DNA of 64,000 nucleotides from Polynucleobacter sp. MG-27-Goln-C1 (lineage in GTDB: Bacteria; Pseudomonadota; Gammaproteobacteria; Burkholderiales; Burkholderiaceae). Under the pieces are notes generated by a model. It worked only from the letters and a program-made list of their open reading frames with translations, did no database searches and was not told the DNA's origin. This document shows, piece by piece, positions 1-6,018 of the stretch. The DNA is taken from NCBI RefSeq assembly GCF_018881905.1, contig NZ_JACVPM010000002.1, forward strand, positions 248,001 to 312,000. The letters run 5' to 3'. Numbering within the stretch: the first letter of the stretch is position 1; each line of letters opens with the position of its first letter. Position numbers and translations under genes: made by a program.

Positions 1-30
1 GGCTGATTTTTTCTTATCATCCAAGGCCAT
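1..30 (-). CDS. recA: RecA recombinase, first 10 codons (cut by window edge)
   Basis: Reading leftward from an ATG at 30 gives MALDDKKKSA, which matches the usual amino terminus of betaproteobacterial RecA; the rest lies outside the window. An AAGGAA Shine-Dalgarno sits about 7 bases before the ATG, and a perfect LexA-type box lies upstream. RecA is the strand-exchange and LexA-coprotease protein of recombination and the SOS response. The call rests on ten residues plus the SOS box, so it is likely but not proven. Confidence 0.7.
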   Translation of the reverse strand, partial: MALDDKKKSA

Positions 31-102
31 TTTTTAATTCCTTTTCGCTATGTATTGGGCTATTTCCCGTAGTTTTCGTGCTTTTCAACAACTCAGAAGT
101 TA

Positions 103-118
103 CTGTATATAAAAACAG
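103..118. promoter_or_regulatory. LexA (SOS) box upstream of recA
   Basis: The sequence is CTGT, eight A/T bases, ACAG, exactly the CTGT-N8-ACAG LexA consensus, flanked by further complementary bases (TA before, TA after). It lies about 75 bp upstream of the recA start, as expected for an SOS-controlled recA promoter. Confidence 0.8.
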
Positions 119-148
119 TAGTATTTGCAAGCGGCTTTTTTAAGGAAT

Positions 149-682
149 TTACGGATTTTTTACTAGGCCATCCATGATTGAGGTGCGGTCCCAGTAGAAA
201 AATAGGGGGATAGCAATACCCCAAACAAGCCCAACCAAGATAAAACCAACGGTCTGACTGCCAGCACCCCAGCCCCCAGCACCCATGCGAATACCAGCCT
301 CATAGGACATTGGCCCGCAGATAGCCCCTAAAATGAAGCCTAAAACAGGCCTGCCTCTCAACCATGACAGGGAGCCATTAATTGTGCCGCCAACCAGCAC
401 CCATAAAACCCACATCCAAAGAGGTGATAAGTACGGGGAAGGCCAGTCATCCTGAAAATTAAGATATCCCAGGTGCATGATGATGGTGTCGGCGACGATG
501 CCATAAACCAAGACCTTGACAAGGAGCCTCAGGGCTAACTTGGGCGCATGATGACGCCAAATAGTGAAGGTGACATAAGTTAATGTGCCTAAGACAGCCC
601 AAAGGACCTGCTTATTGGCCGCACCCAAAACACATGCAAACCAACCAACTTGGAAAAAGACGAAGTTCCAAAATTTAGCCAT
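149..682 (-). CDS. DUF2878-like membrane protein
   Basis: A small integral membrane protein of unknown function, 177 aa from the chosen start, with about five hydrophobic helices and Gly/Trp-rich segments. The beginning MAKFWNFVFFQVGWFACV resembles DUF2878 proteins; that family assignment is from memory. The reading frame extends to a GTG at 721, but the ATG at 682 gives the start expected for the family, so I prefer it. The gene lies between recA and tRNA-Met, reads in the same direction as both, and belongs to the chromosomal flank rather than the island. Confidence 0.7.
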   Translation of the reverse strand: MAKFWNFVFFQVGWFACVLGAANKQVLWAVLGTLTYVTFTIWRHHAPKLALRLLVKVLVYGIVADTIIMHLGYLNFQDDWPSPYLSPLWMWVLWVLVGGTINGSLSWLRGRPVLGFILGAICGPMSYEAGIRMGAGGWGAGSQTVGFILVGLVWGIAIPLFFYWDRTSIMDGLVKNP

Positions 683-747
683 CGATCGAACCCAAGCGAC
701 ATTACCTAAGAAAAAGGCCACTGCCGGTGGGCAATGGCCTCTTGATA

Positions 748-824
748 TGGTGGCGAATCAGGGATTTGAACCCCGGACCTGCGGATTATGATTCCGTCGC
801 TCTAACCAGCTGAGCTAATTCGCC
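748..824 (-). tRNA. tRNA-Met (anticodon CAU), hybrid with island-supplied 5' half
   Basis: The minus strand from 824 to 748 folds as a full 77-nt tRNA with encoded CCA: acceptor stem GGCGAAT/ATTCGCC, D-loop AGCTCAGCTGGTTAGAGC, anticodon loop ATCATAA (CAU) and T-arm GGGGTTCAAATCCC. The elongator type is most likely because the first acceptor pair is G-C; a tRNA-Ile with modified CAU is the alternative. Bases 1-38 are duplicated at 11064-11102, so an element has integrated here and regenerated the gene. Confidence 0.95.
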
Positions 825-845
825 GAACTCGTTATTGTAAATGAT
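786..845. repeat. Left attachment repeat of the island
   Basis: This 60-bp segment recurs at 11064-11123 in the same orientation with a single mismatch (833 T against 11111 A). It starts at the last base of the anticodon loop of tRNA-Met and runs through the tRNA 5' end plus 21 bp upstream. Identity breaks sharply on both sides (A/T at 785/11063, T/C at 846/11124), as expected for att sites of a tyrosine-recombinase element. Confidence 0.9.
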
Positions 846-862
846 TGCAGTGGTGCTGTGCA
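834..862 (-). promoter_or_regulatory. Promoter of tRNA-Met, partly island-derived
   Basis: On the minus strand TACAAT (839-834) serves as -10, with TGCACA at 17 bp (862-857) or TTGCAC at 18 bp as -35. The -10 lies inside the att repeat, while the -35 lies in island DNA. At the other end of the island the original upstream sequence still has TACAAT preceded at 17 bp by TAGACA, so the integration exchanged the -35 element. Confidence 0.6.
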
Positions 863-882
863 AATGTGCGAGTCTGTGCAAA
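856..882. repeat. Direct repeat CTGTGCAAA x2, 18-bp period, inside the left att
   Basis: CTGTGCAAA occurs at 856-864 and 874-882 in the same orientation. The location just inside the element end is where arm-type integrase or excisionase sites are often found; the first copy overlaps the -35 region of tRNA-Met. The functional reading is an inference. Confidence 0.4.
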
Positions 883-945
883 CTCTGTCTATTTAAGCTG
901 TCCGTAGGTTTCTTTACGGTGCTGAATCCTGTCCGGCTTTCCCTG

Positions 946-1131
946 CTACGCAGAAACTGCTTTTTTTAACTTTTCTTGTGCTTTTGATACTTTTTGGCGC
1001 TTTCTTTCAGCGTCTAACGCTGTTTTGGCACGTTCTTTCTGCGCTTTTAATGCTTCTATGCGTGCCTGACTGGGATTAAGCGGCTTTATTGTGGCGACGG
1101 AATGCATTTCCGTTATTTCTTTGTATCTCAT
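946..1131 (-). CDS. Small basic helical protein, unknown function
   Basis: A 61-aa reading frame with a Lys/Arg/Glu/Ala-rich helical body (KPLNPSQARIEALKAQKERA...) and no membrane segment, consistent with a small nucleic-acid-binding or coiled-coil protein of a mobile element. The first ATG (1131) has no clear Shine-Dalgarno; an internal ATG at 1107 has a close GGA. It is divergent from the next gene at 1171. Function is unknown and the coding call is moderate, based on biased composition and position. Confidence 0.5.
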   Translation of the reverse strand: MRYKEITEMHSVATIKPLNPSQARIEALKAQKERAKTALDAERKRQKVSKAQEKLKKAVSA

Positions 1132-1170
1132 ATAGAGTATTTATTGAGAAAGCCAAATAAAAGGAACTAA

Positions 1171-1389
1171 ATGAATCTACATCGCTTTTATACCTTCACT
1201 GATGATGAAGGCAAAAACACAGAGCTTTCGGTTGGTGATGACAGAAATATGTATATCAATGGCAGAAAGATTATTACTGAAAGCAAACTAGAGTTGAGTT
1301 GGTGGGTGAACGTAGCGGCAGTACTGGCTGGAATAGGTGCAATAGGCTCTTTTTTACTTGAACTACTAAAAACCCTTAAATGGATTTGA
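1171..1389 (+). CDS. Small single-pass membrane protein, unknown function
   Basis: A 72-aa protein with an acidic polar first half and one hydrophobic helix at roughly residues 45-65 (WWVNVAAVLAGIGAIGSFLLELL), ending KTLKWI. The ATG is preceded by AAAGGAAC at good Shine-Dalgarno spacing, which supports real translation. It is one of the few plus-strand genes at the left end of the island. I do not recognise the family; small membrane proteins of this kind occur in phages and toxin-antitoxin or exclusion systems, but nothing specific points to one. Confidence 0.6.
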   Translation: MNLHRFYTFTDDEGKNTELSVGDDRNMYINGRKIITESKLELSWWVNVAAVLAGIGAIGSFLLELLKTLKWI

Positions 1390-1391
1390 GG

Positions 1392-1538
1392 CTAACCAAT
1401 CCGTAACGGTTGATGCGGCACGTTACTTGAACCAAAGATCGCTTGGAATAGTTTGTATGCTTGTGCTTGGTTCTGTGCGTAGAGAATTGTTTCTACCCAC
1501 ATTCCTGCTGCATTGACTGTTGCCTTATATCGCTTCAT
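1392..1538 (-). CDS. 48-aa conserved-looking small protein downstream of int1
   Basis: The minus strand from ATG 1538 to TAG 1392 encodes 48 aa beginning MKRYKATVNAAGMWVETILY, continuing AQNQAQAYKLFQAIFGSSNV and ending PHQPLRIG. The pattern (a beta-strand start, W-V-E-T, then an amphipathic helix) is like small phage or ICE proteins I have seen next to integrases, but I cannot name a family. It is co-directional with int1, and a palindrome copy lies between the int1 stop (1579) and this start. There is no strong Shine-Dalgarno, so translation may depend on the int1 transcript. Confidence 0.55.
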   Translation of the reverse strand: MKRYKATVNAAGMWVETILYAQNQAQAYKLFQAIFGSSNVPHQPLRIG

Positions 1539-1551
1539 ACAAGTATTTAGT

Positions 1552-1572
1552 GGTGTCGTTTTAAACGACACC
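1552..1572 (-). repeat. Island palindrome copy 1
   Basis: A perfect odd palindrome with 10-bp arms, GGTGTCGTTT, centre T, AAACGACACC. It is the only copy whose plus-strand centre reads TTTTAAA instead of TTTAAAA, so it is inverted relative to the other five. It lies 6 bp past the int1 stop and 13 bp before the 48-aa reading frame. Confidence 0.9.
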
Positions 1573-1578
1573 CATTAC

Positions 1579-2604
1579 CTAAACCAGTACCTTCAAAATC
1601 ACATCTCGTTTTTGCTCAAGTGTGTAGCCGACAGTTCCGTAGGTGTTGAAATCCGAACCTCCACTACTGTGCCCAGTAATACTTTCAGCGAGTCGCGTGG
1701 GTATATCGTTCCTAGCCTTCATCCTATCAATGATTGCGTGCCTAAACATATGACTTTTAAAGTCAAGCTCCTTTAGCGTCTTTTTAATGATTTGAGAACA
1801 ACTGGAGTTGCCGTTGTCTCTCGCATAATGCGGCACAAACCATTCGCTTCTTTTCGTTCTCGCAATCTTATATAGCTCTTTAGCGGCATCCAACGAAACT
1901 CCACACAATGGCACAGCACGAATACTTGATTTAGTCTTTCTATCGCTTAACGCATTCCGTCTAATCCACAAATGAGGTATGTCGTGCTCGAGCACACAGT
2001 CTTCCAGTCTTGCAAATACTGGTTCAGATAGCCTAAATCCGGTATTCAGCTGTATTAAGGCAACGAGCTTATGTGGTGTGGAGTTTCTTAGTAAACATTC
2101 TTTAACTTGATTGATTAGCTGGGTAGTAATAATGGGCATTGGACGCTTAATATCCCCTTCACCTCTAATCTTCAAAGCTCTAAATGGACTGAGTCTATCT
2201 ATATCCAAATGTTTGAATGCAACATTGAGCATCGCATTGAGTGTGTTGTTATGTTTCCTAACGCTTGTAGGGTTTAATCCACGCTGAAGCTGATAGTCTC
2301 GATATTCGGTGATGTGCCAATGCTTTAGTTCATCTAAAGTCAAATCACCAAAAAACTCTTTAAAGCTACGGAAGTGATAGTTCGCGTGTTTAACGAATGT
2401 AGGGCGATGAGCGGAAGCACTTTCATTCATATAAATCTTAAAAGCGTCAGTAATGGTAGGCATCCTGCCTTCCTTTTGCCTTGCTAAATGCTCACTTACT
2501 ACCTTAGCCAAAAACTCTTCTTCAAAGTTCATTCCGTTTACATTGATTAAACGCTCGACTTTGTCAAAGACGATTGGGTATGGTTTTATTACGATGCTAC
2601 GCAT
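1579..2604 (-). CDS. Tyrosine recombinase / integrase 1
   Basis: A 341-aa phage-type site-specific recombinase. The amino half (about 50-140) resembles a SAM-like core-binding domain; the catalytic domain shows R191 (TGFRLSE), K225 (RKTKSS), H285-x-x-R288 (HMFRH), H312 (TGHSS) and nucleophile Y322 (NTYG), so the active site looks complete. The start at 2604 has an AAGGAA Shine-Dalgarno. Being the recombinase nearest the left att it could drive excision or integration. It is the only gene lying wholly between palindrome copies 1 and 2, which are in inverted orientation. It is probably co-transcribed with the upstream DUF6641-like gene. The substrate site is unknown. Confidence 0.9.
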   Translation of the reverse strand: MRSIVIKPYPIVFDKVERLINVNGMNFEEEFLAKVVSEHLARQKEGRMPTITDAFKIYMNESASAHRPTFVKHANYHFRSFKEFFGDLTLDELKHWHITEYRDYQLQRGLNPTSVRKHNNTLNAMLNVAFKHLDIDRLSPFRALKIRGEGDIKRPMPIITTQLINQVKECLLRNSTPHKLVALIQLNTGFRLSEPVFARLEDCVLEHDIPHLWIRRNALSDRKTKSSIRAVPLCGVSLDAAKELYKIARTKRSEWFVPHYARDNGNSSCSQIIKKTLKELDFKSHMFRHAIIDRMKARNDIPTRLAESITGHSSGGSDFNTYGTVGYTLEQKRDVILKVLV

Positions 2605-2643
2605 AGTTTTCCTTATTAAAGTAAAGTTGGATTACTCAGCGAA

Positions 2644-2666
2644 GGGTGTCGTTTAAAACGACACCC
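2644..2666 (+). repeat. Island palindrome copy 2 (longest, 23 bp)
   Basis: A perfect palindrome with 11-bp arms around a central A: GGGTGTCGTTT / AAACGACACCC. It lies 9 bp past the DUF6641-like stop and 40 bp before the int1 start, in the junction of these two co-directional genes. Confidence 0.9.
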
Positions 2667-2675
2667 CTTACCAAC

Positions 2676-3116
2676 TTACTTCTGAAAACCCGCCTTTAGC
2701 GCCCCACTGGCTGTTTCGATTTGCGTATCTAGCTCACCTTGCTCAACAGCAGACTTAATGGTTTCCAATGCCTTCACTAAGTTTTGGGCACTATCAACTT
2801 CTACGCTGTGCTTACCTTTAGCAAGCTCAATGACTTTTGTTCCATATTTGACTGACACGCAGACTTTGCCAGCATCATTTTTAAACCACCATTCGCGTAT
2901 ACGCTTGGGGATTTCTACTTGGCGACGCAACCCCGTTTCCTTATCTTTGACGCTTTTAAACTTCGTCACCACAAAAGGTGTGCCATCTATATGACTTTTG
3001 GCTAGTTGGATTTGCTCCCACAACTTATTTGAAAGTTTATTTCTGCGAAACACGATTGCAGGAATATGGGTTGGCTTTTTAGCTGTTGTTAGCTTGAGTG
3101 AATCTAATGTGCTCAT
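2676..3116 (-). CDS. DUF6641-like protein
   Basis: A 146-aa soluble basic protein. The layout (MSTLDSLKL start, RRNKL, a KRIREWWF motif, VCVSVKYGTKVIELAKGK, and a final ELDTQIETASGALKAGFQK) matches what I recall as DUF6641, a family seen in phages and integrative elements of beta- and gammaproteobacteria; the name is from memory. The WW-containing strand region suggests a DNA- or protein-binding fold, but no function is established. It is upstream of int1 in the same direction, with palindrome copy 2 between them. The start has a good AAGGAG-like site (revcomp of ctcctt at 3122-3127). Confidence 0.75.
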   Translation of the reverse strand: MSTLDSLKLTTAKKPTHIPAIVFRRNKLSNKLWEQIQLAKSHIDGTPFVVTKFKSVKDKETGLRRQVEIPKRIREWWFKNDAGKVCVSVKYGTKVIELAKGKHSVEVDSAQNLVKALETIKSAVEQGELDTQIETASGALKAGFQK

Positions 3117-3656
3117 TTATTTCTCCTTGTTTATGAATGGGCACACTTAATGTATTGCCTGAAAACCTACGAGGACAACCTGTATTTGTCTGGCTATATG
3201 TAAGAAATGGATAGGAAATGTTACGAAATATTTGGTTTCATATAAATAACTATACAAATGAGATATAAAAGTTGGCACGCTGAATGTAATAGTGCTGTTA
3301 AATCCGTTCTGATGTGTGACGGTAAACAATAGGGTTGCTCATTACTCGCTGTATCGCACTACCTAGCTTGATGCTAGATGCCTTAAATGCCACACCACTG
3401 TGTAGAAGCGTTTGCGATGCTGTAATGGTTAGTAGCGTAGTAATACGCGAATGTAAGCAAATATAAAAATGTATAGGCTGAAAGTGAGTGGGACTGCCAC
3501 AATGAAACCCACAAACAATCCACAAAGCTACTGATATAGGCTGTGGAATTGTTGCGTTAGACGAGCACATAAAAGGTGATAGCAAAACCTACCTTATCTT
3601 GTTAAATCAAGTTGTGTGTATATCAGTTGTTAATCCTCAGTAAAGATGATTAGCTA

Positions 3657-3688
3657 CAAGCCACGCTTGCAAATAGAAGCGTGGCTTG
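3657..3688. repeat. Perfect 12-bp inverted repeat (hairpin)
   Basis: CAAGCCACGCTT (3657-3668) and AAGCGTGGCTTG (3677-3688) are perfect complements around an 8-nt loop. There is no U-tract on either strand, so it is not an ordinary terminator. It is bracketed by two direct copies of AGTAAAGATG at 3639 and 3697. Confidence 0.75.
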
Positions 3689-3719
3689 TGCTTCCTAGTA
3701 AAGATGCCTTAAAAGCAAT

Positions 3720-3849
3720 ACCAATATTTAATCTTGTAATCAATCAATTGAAAAAATGTGTGAGTAAAAGCGATAGCTTTTGCGAAACACAAGCAGACTG
3801 CAAAGCAGGTTGCTTATAAACTAATCTACTTACAATAAGATTAATTGGT
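3720..3849. other. Branched inverted-repeat structure, candidate RNA or origin
   Basis: The outer arms 3720-3739 and 3830-3849 pair over 17 bp (ACCAAT, TAATCTT and GTAA blocks, with one 3-nt bulge per strand). Inside are two hairpins: GTGT...AAAAGC-gata-GCTTTT...ACAC (3757-3790) and AAGCA-ga-CTGC-aaa-GCAG-gt-TGCTT (3791-3815). Together they form a three-way junction. This much nested complementarity in 130 bases is unlikely to be chance; the role is unknown. Confidence 0.55.
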
Positions 3850-3863
3850 AATTAATAGAAAAC

Positions 3864-3887
3864 AAAAAAGCTACCCAAAGATAGCTT
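3864..3887 (-). terminator. Rho-independent terminator of the lipoprotein gene
   Basis: On the minus strand AAGCTA, an 8-nt loop, TAGCTT is followed by TTTT, 19 bases past the lipoprotein stop codon. The stem is short, so efficiency may be modest. Confidence 0.55.
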
Positions 3888-3905
3888 AATAAAAGTTACC
3901 AAAGT

Positions 3906-4463
3906 TTATGTCTTAGGCACTAGTTTTTTTAGCTCCTCTACAATTTTTGTTGCAAAAGACTCATACATCCAATTCATTCTTGTGTCTGTATCCCCCATTG
4001 CGCCACCAAATGCATAAGTGATATCCACTTCAAAGCTATCAATTACCTTATCTCCATTTTTGACATATATCTGTCCAGTTATAGAATCAGCCCCCGCTAA
4101 AAATCCCAATAGGATTGCTGATACACCTGACCTAACTCTTATATTAGTAATGACAACATCAATTTTAGAGTTCGAATTATTATTTTGAGTTTGCAGGTAT
4201 TGATTTTCAAGTAAAGTTGAGTTGATTTTGTTGTATAGCCTATCTTTACTAAAATTTTCGTTATCCTTTAATTTATCTTGTGCGTTAGCATCTAGTGTGA
4301 CGGTTAAACTTTTAAGTGGTAAAAACTTAGTTATTTGCACTGTCTCTTCTTTGACATTAGATGTTTCTTTAATGTTAGATGTATTTCGATTTACTGTTGA
4401 CGCACATCCAGCAATAGCTAATGCAATCAGTACAGGAAAAATACTAAAAAATATTCTTTTCAT
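3906..4463 (-). CDS. Lipoprotein, DUF4410-like
   Basis: A 185-aa exported lipoprotein. Residues 1-20 form a signal peptide with lipobox AIAG-C20, so the mature protein should be anchored by Cys20. A polar Asn/Lys/Thr-rich linker follows, then a domain with a hydrophobic Gly-rich strand (SGVSAILLGFLAGADSITG) and a final amphipathic helix ending KKLVPKT; this resembles the DUF4410 fold (from memory). It is downstream of the outer-membrane barrel gene in the same direction but separated from it by a terminator. With that gene it forms the envelope cargo of the island; the function is unknown. Confidence 0.75.
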   Translation of the reverse strand: MKRIFFSIFPVLIALAIAGCASTVNRNTSNIKETSNVKEETVQITKFLPLKSLTVTLDANAQDKLKDNENFSKDRLYNKINSTLLENQYLQTQNNNSNSKIDVVITNIRVRSGVSAILLGFLAGADSITGQIYVKNGDKVIDSFEVDITYAFGGAMGDTDTRMNWMYESFATKIVEELKKLVPKT

Positions 4464-4484
4464 TTCAAATCCTTTTTGTTAAAT

Positions 4485-4511
4485 AAAAAAGCCACTTGTT
4501 ACAGTGGCTTT
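4485..4511 (-). terminator. Rho-independent terminator of the outer-membrane protein gene
   Basis: Minus strand: AAAGCCACT, 6-nt loop, AGTGGCTTT running into TTTTTT, 23 bases after the stop at 4535. A 9-bp perfect stem with a U-tract is a standard intrinsic terminator. Confidence 0.8.
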
Positions 4512-4534
4512 AAATGAAGATTTAAATATATAAC

Positions 4535-5197
4535 TTAAAACTTGTAACCTAAGCCAACTAAGATGTTTGTCGCATTAAGGCTTGATGTTACTGAAGTAGT
4601 CAATAAACGCCCACTCACTACAGCCGATTGATTAGATGTTTGATTGCCGTAGCTTGCGTAATTAACTTCACCGAAGCCGTATAAGCCTCCAGTAATGATT
4701 TGCTTATATCCCAAGCCAACAGAGTATCCTGTGTAATTAGTTGTATCGCCACCAGTATCGGCTGACGCTCCTGTAAATCCAACTTTTGCATAAGCAACTG
4801 CGTCAGCACCAACAGCTAAACCTGGCGATATGAAAATATTGTAAGAATTTTTCTTATTGTATGTACCACCAGCAACTGATGTTCCAGCAATGTTGTAGGT
4901 AATGTTTTGTTTCTGCCCTTCAATTGGTGAATACTCGGCACCAATGCCTAACAAGAAATCTTTATTGACAGCAAAGGTATAACCAAGTGTTGCTGTTCCA
5001 GCAAAACTATTGGAGTTATTCAATGAAATTGAAGATGGGACATTTACTCCACCATAGTTGAATGTAGTTGAAGTTGATGGAGCAACACTCTCATAACCAA
5101 TACCAACTTGACCGTAGAACCCTTCAAACTTTGACTGCGCCATTGCACTTGTGCCTGCCACAGCCAATAACGCGGCAACCAGTAATTTCTTTTTCAT
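4535..5197 (-). CDS. Outer-membrane beta-barrel protein (OmpA/Opa-like small porin fold)
   Basis: A 220-aa protein with a Sec signal peptide (MKKKLLVAALLAVAGTSAMAQ, cleavage after AMA), then alternating amphipathic strands with Tyr/Gly pairs (GFYGQVGIGYES, ATLGYTFAVNKDFLLGIGAEYS, YSVGLGYKQIITGGLYGFGEVNYASYG) and a terminal LVGLGYKF ending in Phe, the signature for BAM-dependent insertion. It should be an eight-stranded barrel. It is divergent from the winged-helix gene at 5359 with a 161-bp shared region holding two palindromes, which suggests regulation by that protein. Carrying a surface protein could alter phage or surface recognition of the host, but that is inference. Confidence 0.85.
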   Translation of the reverse strand: MKKKLLVAALLAVAGTSAMAQSKFEGFYGQVGIGYESVAPSTSTTFNYGGVNVPSSISLNNSNSFAGTATLGYTFAVNKDFLLGIGAEYSPIEGQKQNITYNIAGTSVAGGTYNKKNSYNIFISPGLAVGADAVAYAKVGFTGASADTGGDTTNYTGYSVGLGYKQIITGGLYGFGEVNYASYGNQTSNQSAVVSGRLLTTSVTSSLNATNILVGLGYKF

Positions 5198-5222
5198 TTT
5201 TAACCCTATAGTTTTTGATGTT

Positions 5223-5239
5223 GTTACAACATTTGTAAC
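5223..5239. promoter_or_regulatory. Palindrome GTTACAA-CAT-TTGTAAC, candidate operator
   Basis: A perfect 7-bp-arm palindrome with a 3-bp centre lies 26 bp upstream of the outer-membrane protein start, in the region shared with the winged-helix gene. The size and position fit a dimeric regulator's operator overlapping a promoter or leader. Binding by the neighbouring regulator is an inference. Confidence 0.5.
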
Positions 5240-5330
5240 TATGTATGGTTATAAGGATTGAGTACATTTAATATAGATACGAACTTCGTAGCTTAATTTC
5301 GTAGGAAATCTAAGTGATTGAAATTACAGT

Positions 5331-5354
5331 CTTTAAGTTATTAAAAACTTAAAG
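5331..5354. promoter_or_regulatory. Palindrome CTTTAAGTT-N6-AACTTAAAG before the winged-helix gene
   Basis: Perfect 9-bp arms around ATTAAA end 4 bp before the GTG start at 5359. It may be an autoregulatory operator or a leader hairpin hiding the start. It differs in sequence from the palindrome at 5223, so one protein need not bind both. Confidence 0.5.
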
Positions 5355-5358
5355 CACT

Positions 5359-5730
5359 GTGGATACTGAGCAACACTTACTAGTAATAGATTTACTTGTC
5401 GTTATACGCAAGCAAGCTACTCGCCACTTGCCAATTGGACATTCGTTTATCCCATACGATATTTTGGTTGTAGTGGTTGGTGACGCATTAAATAACAATG
5501 AACTTACTGTCAAAGCATTATTTGCTAGCTTGCCTTACAGCGATATGGGGTTGCGATATCACTTTCGCAAGCTAATAGAGGCTGGGTGGATTGAATTACA
5601 CTCAACAACAAGCGATGCTAGAGTTAAAAAAGTAAAGCCAACAGAAAAATTATCAATACAGTTTGCATTATTCTCAAATGCAATTACTACACAACTGCAA
5701 ACACCTCAAATCAGCCCTACAAGCACTTAA
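5359..5730 (+). CDS. Winged-helix DNA-binding protein (MarR-like size)
   Basis: A 123-aa protein with a helical first half (residues 5-45), a helix-turn-helix at about 48-75 (LTVKALFASLPYSDMGLRYHFRKLIEAGWIEL) and a basic wing at about 80-96 (DARVKKVKPTEKL). The phrase HFRKLIEAGWIEL...DARVK is typical of MarR/winged-helix regulators where the second helix selects between targets. The only plausible start is a GTG with no visible Shine-Dalgarno, close behind a palindrome, so expression may be tightly limited. It is divergent from the outer-membrane protein gene. It is probably a local regulator; DNA targets are unproven. Confidence 0.75.
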   Translation: MDTEQHLLVIDLLVVIRKQATRHLPIGHSFIPYDILVVVVGDALNNNELTVKALFASLPYSDMGLRYHFRKLIEAGWIELHSTTSDARVKKVKPTEKLSIQFALFSNAITTQLQTPQISPTST

Positions 5731-5773
5731 CGCAATATTGCGAATATCTGCTTAACAGGGATTATTAAAAACA

Positions 5774-5871
5774 GCGTATAGACGCCATACGCAAGTCTTC
5801 CTAATTCTGTGGGAGATAGACGACAAATCCACTAAATACCTATATATAACCAAATATGCAAAAGGTTATAT
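5774..5871. promoter_or_regulatory. Two inverted repeats upstream of integrase 2
   Basis: GCGTAT-N7-ATACGC (5774-5792) and ATATAACC-N12-GGTTATAT (5844-5851 with 5864-5871) lie in the 288-bp leader between the winged-helix gene and int2. The second has an AT-rich centre like an operator over a promoter. The remaining bases of this gap look like ordinary AT-rich leader with no further gene. Confidence 0.4.
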
Positions 5872-6018
5872 TTCGCCCGAAAAAATACACATCTCATTGA
5901 TTTATGGAAGGATTTTCATTTAATGCACATCGGACAAAAAGAGGTAGGAAAAAATAAACAAAGAAAACATACTTTAGACATAGCAAAACTTTGGTTGGGC
6001 ACAAAAAAGGAGCAGACT

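Larger units (their letters stand above)
3117..3905. other. 789-bp non-coding stretch with dense secondary structure
   Basis: I see no convincing gene here on either strand: the open frames are short, rich in rare-looking residues and lack ribosome sites. The left part (3117-3300) should hold the promoter of the DUF6641-like gene and int1. The right part (3639-3890) holds a strong hairpin, a direct repeat AGTAAAGATG (3639-3648 and 3697-3706) and a branched inverted-repeat structure. An origin of replication, a structured RNA or a recombination substrate are possible uses. Confidence 0.6.

Noticed and set aside
1513-1776. 87-aa plus-strand frame over the end of int1
   Set aside because: It is antisense to the catalytic region of int1, whose motifs are intact; the VVLND in it is only the other reading of palindrome copy 1.
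3270-3290. Sigma-54 promoter (TTGGCACGCTGAATG)
   Set aside because: The -24 part looks good, but the -12 GC is replaced by GT at the correct spacing, and no enhancer site or suitable gene follows.
3298-3585. 95-aa minus-strand reading frame
   Set aside because: Cys/His/Thr-rich random composition, no ribosome site, and it overlaps structured non-coding DNA.
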